Shown in pieces: positions 1 through 11,700 of a DNA stretch of 64,000 nucleotides (its first letter is position 1; the number at the start of each line of letters is the position of its first letter). The stretch is from Epiperipatus broadwayi (lineage: Eukaryota > Onychophora > Udeonychophora > Euonychophora > Peripatidae), in the NCBI GenBank assembly GCA_028023455.1, contig JAQFVV010012510.1, positions 3,205,420-3,269,419 on the forward strand. The letters are read 5' to 3'. The translations under genes were made by a program, and so were the position numbers. The notes below the pieces were generated by a model. The model made no database searches. It had not been told where the DNA came from and saw only the letters and a list, made by a program, of their open reading frames with translations.

Positions 1-560
1 GAAAACAAAGTAAAAAGACGATAATTAAAAAGCAAACCAACCCCCCTCCACCAAAATGTTAAAAAAAAAAAGTATATCCAAAAAACAGGTAAAAAGACAA
101 GAAAAAAAAAGCAAACCACCCCCCTCCACCATCTAAAAATAAAGTGTTTGTTTATTAAAAACGAAATGTTTAAGTCTTTAGTAAAAAAAAAACCCCATAC
201 TATTTTAGAAAAGTGTTAAATATATATATACCATATATAAAAAAAAATAACGTATATAAATTTTTAAAAAATTAAAAAAGGTCGTATATAAATGTTACCA
301 TATATTTTGCTGTATCGTTGGTCCGTGAACATGTATATTGATATGCATTGAGCGAAAAACAGCGCCATCAAGTGGTGGAATGTATTATATGTACTAGTAC
401 CAAAAAAGCTATATCATTATGTAAAATAGAACAGTATGTATCATTTCCTAGTATCCATGGCATCAGGACTTTTGATTTTGAATTCAGAGATTATCATGTG
501 ATGTGATATGGTTCTTTATCGAAGTCAGGAATCTCTTGGTCAATATGCCCAAAAACCCTG
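1..560. other. A-rich intergenic or intronic sequence
   Basis: Two loose copies of an A-run/CCCCCCTCCACC motif occur at about 1-135, then AT-rich sequence. No coding signal seen. Confidence 0.4.
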
Positions 561-562
561 TT

Positions 563-982
563 AGCTTTTGTGATATATGGAGTTGTTGTGATTCATGAAT
601 TGGTTTATTCAACCTTAAATTTTTTTTTTATCTCTCATTATTTTTCTAGAGTTCTTGCATATATGCTGTTGTACAACTTTTTATTATATATAAATAAATA
701 CAAACTTCTTCATATAATTTTATTCTTATTGTAAATGAACTAAAACTTTCTTTAGAATTAACTTTTAAAGAATTTGGCTATAGTAATGTGTTTTGATCTG
801 GTGATAATAATGTTAATTTTAAAAAAAAAAATTATACTAAAATTTATTAGTTTTTTAATTGCCATCTTAGTAGCCATCTACACTCTAGAAAAATAATGAG
901 AGATAAAAAAAAGTTAAAGATAAATTTTGTACAGTTGAATAAACCAATTCACAAATCACAATAACTCCGCATATCACAAAAG
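563..982. repeat. Foldback repeat with about 90-bp arms
   Basis: The arm at about 563-652 (AGCTTTTGTGATAT...TTTCTAGAG) is the reverse complement of about 885-982, with a few mismatches. The roughly 230-bp spacer is AT-rich. No HHR core was found in it. Confidence 0.65.
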
Positions 983-1199
983 CTTTTTGCCTAGTCTATT
1001 TCCTTAGTATCTTTACAATGTTGCACTGAAACCTGTATCTCTTTTTCCTTTAAAAGGCTTCCATCACTTTGCCTCATTATAAATCTGCAATGTATTCTAT
1101 TCTCAGATATATGCTTTTAGTGAAAGCACAAAAATTTGTGTAAAGTAATCCTTATATAATTTAAATAGGAGTTAGTTCTTTCATAAATATTACATTCAA

Positions 1200-1312
1200 A
1201 GTTTTTTTTCATATGTCATAGCATCGGCCGGGAGGTGAACCCGCAACAACCGCCTGAAACCAACTGCTTGCTTGCAAGGCAGCTGCGCTGCCCTCTCGGC
1301 TAACAACACTTG
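1200..1312 (-). repeat. tRNA-derived SINE
   Basis: Read on the minus strand: a tRNA-like head with a GGTTGCGGGTTCACCTCCC B-box region, the tail GATGCTATGACATATG and a short A-run. It is the same family as 14811-14906, 51305-51424 and 53485-53578. Confidence 0.7.
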
Positions 1313-1591
1313 ACTATTACCTTCAAAGTTGATTGTAGAATCATAGAATATTTTTTTGAAAAAGCTTTCATCCTTTTTATATATGTTATCTAGTGATAAT
1401 AAGTCTTGGAATAGATACAATATTATCACATTGGTAACTGAGGGAAGATTCATTTTATGAATGTTTTCATAAGATTTCCTGCACTCTTCATTAAATAAAA
1501 CATCAGTACTTTTATGCTGATAAAAAGAGGTAGTCTTACATTAAAGAATAAATAAGGCAGAGATAAAGTTATTTTTATAAATATATTAAAT

Positions 1592-3254
1592 CAGTGGTCT
1601 TCAACCACCAGGCCACGGACCGGCACCGGGCCACAGAAGTTTTCTGCCGGGCCATGCTAGACTGGCAAGAAAGTTATTAATAACAAAATAATAAGATTTT
1701 AAACTTGTAATTAATATAAACAGTTTTTAGTTATTTTTTCATCGCATTTTTACCCTGTTAAAAAAAAAAAACAGAACAAAAATGAAATCTAATCAATCAT
1801 ACATAAATTAATTTGTTTTTCTATTTATCACAGATGTTTATGGAGGGGTAGAATTAAATTTTTTATTATTTTTCTAAAAAAATTCAAAATTAAAAAAAAA
1901 AGTTTTTTATTATACAAATTCCAGTTGTCTTTTGAGAGCCAATGACAGCCGTTTGTTGGCATTGTTTATGTGTTAAAACAAGATCAAAACTTTTGACTTT
2001 TTCAAGTTTCAGGGGTTTTTTGTTTAAAAATACGGCCACTTTTTTTTTGGCCTGTAAGGCGATATCTTTTTTGCCTTTATTTGTATACCGCTAATATACT
2101 AAAACTTTTATTTTTAAAACCAATTTTTATTACCTTTTTTTAAAAATAAAAACCAACCAAAAGTAACTTTTGTCTCAGTGAAGTCAAACTATTTCTCACC
2201 CCCACCCACCCCAAAATTAAAATAAGATCTTTTTTGACTTTAATTTTTATTTTTGCAATCAATTTTTATCACTTTTTTTTTAAAAAGAAAAACAACCAAA
2301 AAATTTCTGTCTCTAACTTTTACAAAGTATTTCTCAATCTATCCCCCCCCCCCCAAATTAAAATAAGATCAAAACTTTTGACTTTTTTAAGTTTTGTTTT
2401 CTTTTTTTTTTTGTTGTTGTTTAAAAATACGCCCACTTTTTTTTTTGACCTATAAGGCGATATTTTTTGGTTTTATTTGTATCCCGCTAATATACTAAAA
2501 CTTTTATTTTTAAAACCAATTTCTGTTAACCTTTTTTTAAAAATAAAAACAAACAAAAAATAACTTTGTGATTTTTTTTTTGGGGGGGGGCCTTATTTCT
2601 ATTACGCAATATCTATTTTACCATTTTTTTAAAAAAACTTTTCCTATTAATTACATTTTTTGATCCTTTTCAACACACCAGCACAAAAAAAAATTACAAT
2701 AACATTAAAACTTCAGACTTTTACACGTTTCATTTTATTTTTTCAGATTTAAAATACGGCAAATTTTTTTTGACTGTACAGTGATTAATTACGAGATTTC
2801 TATTTTTCCCTTACTACTATCAAAAGACAACCTCCATATATATATATATATATATATATATAGCCATCTTGTATATTTAACATTAAATACAGATATTACA
2901 TTTATCATGATCATTGCCATGTAATTACACTAGCTATGATATTTCCCAACATTCAGGTGAATAACATTTTATTCTTGAATGTTTTAACAATGAAATAATA
3001 AACATAGAAATGCAAGCACATTAATGAGAATGATTGTTATTGTACTGTTGTCTGTGTTCAGCATGTGAAGGTAAGCAACACCATTACAATACACAATAAC
3101 TAGAGTGCTGTTTTGGTCAGTTATAACAATTATGCTTATCTAAGACTAAGCAGGTTACATCTTTAAGAAAATTTATCTGTAAACTTCTGCCAGTCCATGA
3201 AATCTTATCCTTATTTTTGCTGGGTCACAGGTGTGAAAAGGTTGAAGACCACTG
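1592..3254. mobile_element. Non-autonomous hAT transposon with 8-bp TSD
   Basis: Terminal inverted repeats CAGTGGTCTTCAACC (1592) and GGTTGAAGACCACTG (ends 3254) are perfect over 15 bp and are flanked by an exact 8-bp duplication TATTAAAT (1584-1591, 3255-3262). Both are hAT hallmarks. The 1.66-kb interior has no transposase frame. It holds AT-rich internal direct repeats (a GATCAAAACTTTTGACTTTT block at about 1980 and again at about 2367) and a (TA)n run near 2837. Confidence 0.93.
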
Positions 3255-3262
3255 TATTAAAT

Positions 3263-3926
3263 GACCTCACTATTATCACTTTTTTTAAAAAATACATATA
3301 AATAAATATTAAGTTATTTAATTTATTTATAAAGATATTACACATGGAGAAGTGTTTAATTTTAAAAAATCAGATATATTAATTTTTAATTGAGTTTTAA
3401 AGTTTATATCTGTGCTAGAAACAATCTCTAGTTTAGTAAATAATTAATAATAGTCTTTACTATATTTACCTAAAATGAATGGTGTCAAAGAAGTGGGTTG
3501 AATTAATTTGACACTTGTAATTCAAAATGTAATTCTTTTTATAACTAATTTTTTTGAAGTAATTATATCTCTATAATAAAATATCCTATCTTTTAATTTA
3601 TTATTATAACAATTGTGCTCTGAAATCAAAAATCTATTAAGATCTTTTAGTTCACGTTTTCAAAGTGAAAACTAAAAAAAAAATTATTTTTTTTAATAGG
3701 CGGCAGATAAAACATCTGACTTTTTTTAAGCTTAATATAGATTATTTTTTGATTTGGCAAAACTTAAATTTTAGCAGGCAAGAAGTGGAGGTTATAATTT
3801 TAAATCTTTTTGAATGAAAAATCTAAACACAATTCCAAAAACTAAATGATCTTATTTAACACACTTTATTTTGATGTTTCAGATTTGCCTCACCATACTA
3901 ATTCTTTCTCTCATACCACCTTGCAG
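3263..3926. other. AT-rich sequence, nothing recognised
   Basis: No coding, RNA or repeat-family match is seen between the hAT and the LTR element. Confidence 0.4.
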
Positions 3927-5644
3927 TGTTATATATATATATATAGTACCAAAATTATAGTTGGCACATATATAAAATAATTTTATCTAAAAAATTATTA
4001 AAATAATAAATCAACAAATCAATAAATAAGTGATAAAAAAGTCTAAAGAGTTTCTTTATTAAACAAAATGCAGTTTGTTTTTGTAAACGTAAAACTAAAG
4101 GTCTAAGTGTTGTTGAAATAAAAGTTACAATTAATTAATTAAAAGAAAGAAGGGAGTTTTCTTTAGAAATGTCAAACTAAAAGTTTTGAGTTTAAAGAGT
4201 TTGTCATATTATTATTATTATTAGTTGAAATATAATTCAAAAGTCTAAAAATATAAATCTCTTTTCATTCGAATTAAAGAAAAAAAATTCATCTTAAAAA
4301 ACTAAATAGTAAATTGATCTTGAATTATATATGTGCATAAATGATTAATATAAGTTTGTTAGTAAAATATATATGTGCAATGGTAAATAATGTAAGCATA
4401 ATAAATATTAAAAAATAAATGAAAATCAAAAATATAAAACAACAAGTTCAGCGGTGGCTACTAATTAAAAATATAAAACAACACGTTTTCATGGCTTCTA
4501 CTAATCAAACGATCTCAAAAATACATAGTCAAAGGATTAAAAAGCTCATCTCCAAAGGATTATCAAAGGAATTTCAACAACAGATATAGCTGGAGGATAT
4601 CAAAATGAAAACCCATCTTATGCCTAAATAGTCAATTTTTCATTGGACAATCATATAACAGTCGAGAGAGATAACAGTCGATTTAATTGCATCAGAGTTG
4701 CATTAGAGTCAGTTGAGACTACAGTTCAGAAATCATTTGAGATTAAAGTTGAAATCAAGAATACAGGTGTTAAATCCTCAGAAAACATACGTCTTTCTTC
4801 AGCCTGGGTCCAGTAAAACAGCAAAACCTGCCCATGAATAGGATAATGCTTACATAACAACTTGAAGAGTCGCCGTCAATATTTAACTGTCTCCAAGAAT
4901 AATACCAACTAATAAGCATCAAATCTCCACAAGAAACTTCAAATCTAACCGGTTAGATATACTTCATTAGAAGCAGCAAACAGCAAGATGTATCTACATT
5001 CAAAATCCTAGGTAAAACATTTCTTATATTCATTTCTAAAGTAGCCATCGCATTCATAAAAATTTGTCAAGCATCCAGAGTTGAATTATAAGAACTCTAT
5101 AGCACATAAAAATGAACTATTAATTTGTGTTCTAAATATATGTGTTTTATATTATTTAATGCTTTATTATATATGTCAGTGTATGAGTTAATATGTGCAT
5201 GATCATTATATTTAAAATATCAGTATTATGTTAATAAATATGATTTATAAAATATTTAAAGTTAGAGTATAAATGTTAATTAAAATAAATTGTTTTTAAA
5301 CTTAAGCTTTATTTGTCGGTCAATTCTTTTCATCAATTCTTTTATCAATTCTTTTCACCACTAATTTTGTATAATCTGTTAGTGATTACAAGTAGCTGAG
5401 CTAGTCTATGGGTGTAACTTAGGCATTGAATTAATGACCATTGTTCAAAGTGTGTTATTTATACAAAACAAAAAAGTGCTTTAAACTTGGTGTTGAATTC
5501 AACAGTCGAGAAGAAGCTATGTCCTGGAAATGTAACACTAGTTATATATCTTATAGCTATAGTTTGGACATACATACTCTCTGAGTATGTTCTTCTCTGC
5601 CTAAGAGACCAGTGTTTTGAACCCCTATTAACGAACATGGTACA
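3927..5644 (+). repeat. 5' LTR of the gag-only element
   Basis: It starts TGTTATATATATA (an expanded AT run) and ends GGTACA just before the primer-binding-like site. Positions 3927-5363 match 8668-10080 almost exactly. 5364-5644 is only loosely similar to 10081-10489. Confidence 0.8.
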
Positions 5645-6050
5645 AATGGCGTAACCAACGTGGGCCGAACCTGTCATAAATGACAGTTAACTAAATACTT
5701 TGTTTCTTGTTTAAAAAATTTTTTATACAAAAGCTAAATTACGTATGTTAAAGTGGTTTAATTTTTAAAAAAAAGAATTGACCAAAAACTTTTTTCTTTA
5801 AATCAAAAGAGATTTTAATGTTTACGTTACTTATAAATAAATCATTCTGTTAAATCAGAGACAGTTAGATATTTTGGGCAGAGCTAAAGCATTAAGAACA
5901 GATAGAGAAAAAGACAAAAGGGGTGGAATTAGGCGTATTGTTCCATTTTAGTAAGAACAATAAATAAACAGTAGTATTTAAATTTAGTTTAACGTAAGCG
6001 CTAGTTTAATAATAATAATAATAAAAAAAAAGAAATTGAAATTTTCGAAA

Positions 6051-7340
6051 ATGGATCCAAAAGAAAGCCCAATATATTTTAAAAATTCCCAGTTAGTGGA
6101 AAAAGAGAAAGAAGAAATATCTGAGACACAGATGATGATGAATATGATGCAAGAAATCAAACAAATTCAGCAAGACCTCAAAGAAGAATTGTGTCAGAAA
6201 TTTAAACAAAGCCAGCTAGAAGTCAAAGAAAAAATTAGATCAAAGGAGAAATTAATGAACTTACAATGGAAATTAGAGAAATGAAGGAAATGAGAGGTGA
6301 AATAATGGAGGAAACAGAAACAAATCATATAGCCACAGAAGATGTAGAGAAAGATTTGAACAAAGAAAGTCAGGAAAGGGCAATAGTAGAAGAAATCATA
6401 AAGAAAGTGAGAGCTGAATTAGAGCAAGGTAGCATTAGGTATAATAATTTAGAAATGAAAATAACACAGATAGAAGAAACATGCCAGGGATGGAGAAGCA
6501 TAGCTAGAACAACGCAGGAAGAATTAAGTTTATTAAAAAATGAAGGCATTCAGAGTGAAGTTTGAATGTAGAATTGAAGAAGCAGTGGAAAAAATAGAAA
6601 GGGCATCTTTCAATATAGCAGAAAGCGGTGATAGTTTGAAGTCAGAAGTCAAAAAAATATGTATAGATATAACTAAGAGTTTAGAGTACAAGATAGACTA
6701 AATGGAGTGTAAATATAAGAGTTATGATAGGGAGAATAAGCTGGAGGGACCGACCAAGAGATTCTTGGAGGAAAAATTTACTATCGCGACATTCAAGGCC
6801 AAAGCAGGAGAGAGTCCATTAAAACACTTGGAGAGTCTAACAGGTTTATTTCAAATACAAGAGTGGCAAGAAGGGGATAAAGTTACATTTGCTAGTAGTC
6901 ACCTTCAAGGAACAGCCTTAGATTGGTGGCACAGCCAGTATGCAAAACCACGAACATTTGAGAAGTCTAGGCATGCCATCTTAAGAACCTTTTGGAGCAA
7001 AGCACAACAAGATGGCATACTCTGTAAGGTATCTAAGGAAAGATATCCCAGCATCCATGGAGAAACTCTCATGCAATTTTTTTTAAAACAGGTGGCAAAA
7101 CTCAAGGCTTTAATGACGTTTCCATTATCGGACAATCAAATTATAAGAACAATCCGGCACAACATGCCACTGCCTGTGCAGCAAATGATGCTAAGTAGTA
7201 ATGGTTGGATGGTGGAAGAAATGGTAGAATTTCTGACCCGAGTGAATTGTGAAAATTTGGTTCAGGAGCCTATAGATCGATATAGGAAAACAGATCAGTA
7301 TAATGATCAGAATATATGTAAACGTGAGCCACATGATTGA
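6051..7340 (+). pseudogene. Gag polyprotein remnant of the LTR element
   Basis: The natural start is ATG at 6051 (MDPKESP). The reading is broken into at least three pieces: 6051-6284, an overlapping frame to 6565, and 6702-7340. The first two are Glu/Lys-rich and look like coiled coil. The third is a retrotransposon capsid domain with the pattern ...LEEKFTIATF...WQEGDKVTFASSHLQGTALDWW..., where the AxxWW segment is typical of Ty3/Gypsy Gag. A zinc knuckle is not seen. The 1.3 kb after 7340 is AT-rich and has no pol. Gag would assemble the particle that carries retrotransposon RNA; this copy cannot do so as read. Confidence 0.8.
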
Positions 7341-8667
7341 GAAAAATGGTCAGTTAATTGGGCAGAATATTAAAGTAAATGAAAAATAAGGACTGGAAAT
7401 GGACAATGAGGACAAATATGATTATTCTACTGTAAATAAGTCTGAGAAATAAATATGAAACTTCTATTTAAAACTAAAATAATAAATGAAATGTTTGAAA
7501 GTAATAATAATAACGGAAGCTTCGTAAAATAAAAGATTTTGTTTTTCTCCACGCACATATTAATTAAGAAGAAATGCTCATAAATAAACAGTTCAAATAA
7601 ATAAAAAATCAATAAAATCAAGTTAAATAAATGGGTCAAATTCATGATTTAAGAGTAATGTTTGTAGAATTAAATAAAGGAATAAAATAACAGAAATACA
7701 TAGAATAAAATCAAGTTAAATAAATAAGTATAATATATCTGTAAAAAATAAGGTAAAATAGTCATAATAAAATAAAAGTTGGTTTTCAATATATGCAAGG
7801 TAATCTAAAGAGATGTAAATAAATGATTTAAAGTAGTCAGGTCAAATAAAATAAATAAAATATCTGTATAATAAAGGATTGTAATAAAATTAAATAATTT
7901 TTCTGAATACATGCAAGTTAAATAAAGAAGTTGATTAATGGTTTAAAAGTAATACTGTAATATAAATAAATGTTTAAGATATTGGTCGTATGATTTAAAA
8001 ATGATATTGTAATGTTCATAAATAAAAATATAAAGTCAGTATAAGTTGTATTAAAAGTGTATAAGGGTTTGAAATAAAGGGAATGAGGGTAGTATTAAAA
8101 TAAGTTTTAGATAAGGATAAGTTTAAAGCTGTCGACTGGATAAAATTTAGCACCCATTATGGACTTATCAGGTCTCATTCTTCTTTTAAAATGTACACTG
8201 GGAACAACTAGAGTAAGTCATAAGTCTCTTTTTCAGGGGAAAATCCCCATATCTCATACCTCATTTTCCAAAGTGTAAGATGGAAATGGACAGTTGATAA
8301 TTTCTGCCATTCTCAGCGACTCTTTCTTTTTTCCAAGTCTGGTAGAAACCTGGCAAATGAAGCTTAGATTTTCATATGTGTAAGATGGTATAAGCCAGTG
8401 AATCTGCCTCCACTTCATTTCCAAAAGATCCCTGTGCCACAAATTTAGTTTGTCCTCGTGGTCAATATCCAGGACTCAAACCATTGTAAGCAATGTTGCC
8501 AGCATTGAAAGGAGTAAAGTATAATTGAAGATTGCCCTTAGTATGTAAAGTAAAAGATATTAAAAAGCAAACTTAGAAAATTAATAAAATAGTTCTGAAT
8601 TAAGATTTAAAGTTGACAGAGATAAAATGGTCAAAAATGACACATTTTACTCTCAAACGAAGGGTGG

Positions 8668-10489
8668 TGTAATGTACCAAGATCGTAGTTGGCACATATA
8701 TAAAATAATTTTATCTAAAAAATTATTAAAATAATAAATCAAAAAATCAATAAATAAGTTATAAAAATCTAAAGTGTTTCTTTATTAAACAAAATGCAGT
8801 TTGTTTTCATAAACGTAAAACTTATCTAAGTGTTGTTGAAATAAAAGTTACAATTAATTAAAAGAAAGGAGAGGGTTTTCTTTAGAAACATCAAACTAAA
8901 AGTTTTGAGTTTAAAGAGTTTGTCATATTCTTATTATTAGTTAAAATATAATTCAAAAGTCTAAAAATATAAATCTCTTTTCATTCGAGTTAAAGAAAAA
9001 AAATTCATCTTAAAAAACTAAATAGTAAATTGATCTTGAATTATATATGTGCGTAAATGATTAATATAAGTTTGTTAGTAAAATATATATGTGCAATGGT
9101 AAATAATGTAAGCATAATAAATATTAAAAAATAAATGAAAATCAAAAATATAAAACAACAAGTTCAGCGGTGGCTACTAATTAAAAATATAAAACAACAC
9201 GTTTTCATGGCTTCTACTAATCAAACGATCTCAAAAATACATAGTCAAAGGATTAAAACGCTCATCTCCAAAGGATTATCAAAGGAATTTCAACAACAGA
9301 TATAGCTGGAGGATATCAAAATGAAAACCCATCTTATGCCTAAATAGTCAATTTTTCATTGGACAATCATATAACAGTCGAGAGAGATAACAGTCGATTT
9401 AATTGCATCAGAGTTGCATTAGAGTCAGTTGAGACTACAGTTCAGAAATCGTTTGAGATTAAAGTTGAAATCAAGAATACAGGTGTTAAATCCTCAGAAA
9501 ACATACGTCTTTCTCCAGCCTGGGTCCAGTAAAACAGCAAAACCTGCCCGTGAATAGGATAATGCTTACATAACAACTTGAAGAGTCGCCGTCAATATTT
9601 AACTGTCTCCAAGAATAATACCAACTAATAAGCATCAAATCTCCACAAGAAACTTCAAATCTAACCGGTTAGATATACTTCATTAGAAGCAGCAAACAGC
9701 AAGATGTATCCACATTCAAAATTCTAGGTAAAACATTTTCTTATATTCATTTCTAAAGTAGCCATCGCATTCATAAAAATTTGTCAAGCATCCAGAGTTG
9801 AATTATAAGAACTCTATAGCACATAAAAATGAACTATTAATTTGTGTTCTAAATATATGTGTTTTATATTATTTAATGCTTTATTATATATGTCAGTGTA
9901 TGAGTTAATATGTGCATGATCATTATATTTAAAATATCAGTATTATGTTAATAAATATGATTTATAAAATATTTAAAGTTAGAGTATAAATGTTAATTAA
10001 AATAAATTGTTTTTAAACTTAAGCTTTATTTCTCGGTCAATTCTTTTCATCAATTCTTTTATCAATTCTTTTCACCACTATTATGAAACAATAGTTTGTT
10101 ATTGATTAAAAATAGACTGAGCTAGTTAAGGGATTTTTCGAGCACTGGGTTATGAGCCTACTGTCCAAACATGTTAGTCTTAGACTAGCTGGTGCCCAGG
10201 GTTTACTCCTAAATAAATAAAGTGTTTGGATAATATGGGTTTGAATCTAGCAGCCGAGGTGGGCCATGATCTGGAAATGTGATCGTGTTATGTGTTGCAT
10301 AACTCAATCTGATTGTGGGTATTGGTGACAGGTCTGCTATCAATAATATTCTCCACTTTGCTCAAACGTGCTGGTTCGTTCATCTAATATTTATAATATA
10401 AGATGATAAATGTATTATAAATTAGGTTTGAACACAGTCAAACCCAGCGAGAAGAGTAGTTGGCTCTCCTCATAATTGAACCAGGTACA
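8668..10489 (+). repeat. 3' LTR of the gag-only element
   Basis: It starts TGTAATGTACC right after the purine tract and ends near GGTACA by analogy with the 5' LTR. It is longer than the 5' LTR (about 1.82 against 1.72 kb) because the diverged end is longer. Confidence 0.75.
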
Positions 10490-11049
10490 ACATGAATAAA
10501 CTTCAGGCAGAACCAGCTATTTTACACATTACCACAAACTTCCTCATGTAGCTGAGACAAAGTCTCTGTCCAAACGAATATATAAAATTATTCTTTTGAT
10601 TACAATACTTTTCTTGCATTTGGTCTCTAATAATCTAATCAGTAAAATCCTTAATATTTTTTCTCTAGTGAATAACTGATAATCCTGAATAATTATTGCC
10701 AAGTTTCCTTGCTCTTGATTTTTTGGAACAAACAATGGAAGTAGCATTCAAATTAGATGGCACACCTCCATGGGTCCATATATAATATAGTTTCAATAGT
10801 TTTGAACATATCATCAAATTTTAAACTTTATCTTGTATAAAATCTTAGACTTTGTTTTAACTACATCAAGTTAATGACTTTTGTTTAAAAATAGTTCAGT
10901 AAGGTGTAGATTTTTTAAATGCCAAATCACCCTTCCAAACATTAAAATATTCAGCCACACTCTCTGTGAATAAATATAAATATGAATCACTTATTGAAAT
11001 TCAGACTTTATATTTATTCACAAGTGGCATTGTTTAATATATTGGTCTT
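10490..11049. other. AT-rich sequence, nothing recognised
   Basis: No gene or repeat family is seen. Confidence 0.35.
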
Positions 11050-11700
11050 TATGTCAGTATACTTACACAAAAGATGGGATTATTGTGTTAGGATGATTGT
11101 TGAGTGTTATAGTAGCAAGGAATGGGATAGAAGAAGAGATGTATGGACAACTAGTATGGAGAGTAAAAAAAGTTTAAATATATATAAGAGGGAAAAAAAT
11201 ATTGTGTGTGAGTTAATTTATAATATCAATAAAAGTAGTTTGCTGTTTAAGGCTCGAACAGGATCATTAGCAACAAGGGAATATTGACCTACATGGGGAA
11301 ATGTGGATGATTTTGTCTGTAAGTTATGTAAGGAAGACATGGAAAATATTAGGCATTTGTTAATTAAATGTAAATGCTTACAAGCGGAAAGAGTACAAAT
11401 AATTGAAATTGTGGTAGAATAAATATAAACAAAGTGATTATACAGAAAATAGGTTATTAAATTTTATGCTGGGTTTGGAAAAAGATAAGGGGGATTTAGA
11501 TATAAAGGTCATAGAATGGACAAAAATAATGTTGTGGAAATGGGATGGAGCAGGATAAAGAAGAATATGGGAAAAAACATAGGGTGCGGGGATGGAAAGG
11601 GAAGATAAGGTGGTTAACAGGTTTCTCTGGGAATAGTAGCTTAAATATTCCTGATTCTGAGAAAGGAGAAGCCACAATGCATCGCATCACATGGGAATGT
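11050..11700 (+). mobile_element. LINE 3' fragment, same family as 59933-61640
   Basis: A 5'-truncated copy that starts inside the C-terminal part of the ORF. It keeps LLFKARTGSLATREY and the zinc-knuckle region (C-x2-C ... H-x4-C; here CKLCKED...H). Several stops and indels are present. The 3' end shares GGAGAAGCCACAAT and a CATCACAT-like tail with the copies ending near 52950 and 61640. Confidence 0.85.

Larger units (their letters stand above)
3927..10489 (+). mobile_element. Ty3/Gypsy-like LTR retrotransposon, gag-only, with mosaic LTRs
   Basis: Two long direct repeats bound the element. A primer-binding-like TGGCGTAACCAACGTGGG starts at 5647, three bases after the 5' LTR end, and a purine-rich GAAGGGTGGTG precedes the 3' LTR. 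The interior (about 3 kb) encodes only a broken Gag (6051-7340). No protease, reverse transcriptase or integrase is seen, so it is non-autonomous or deleted. The LTRs are nearly identical over their first 1.4 kb and clearly diverged in the last few hundred bases. I find no matching target duplication at the ends. Confidence 0.85.

Noticed and set aside
6905-7135. Antisense open frame across the Gag capsid region
   Set aside because: Shadow of the Gag frame on the other strand.
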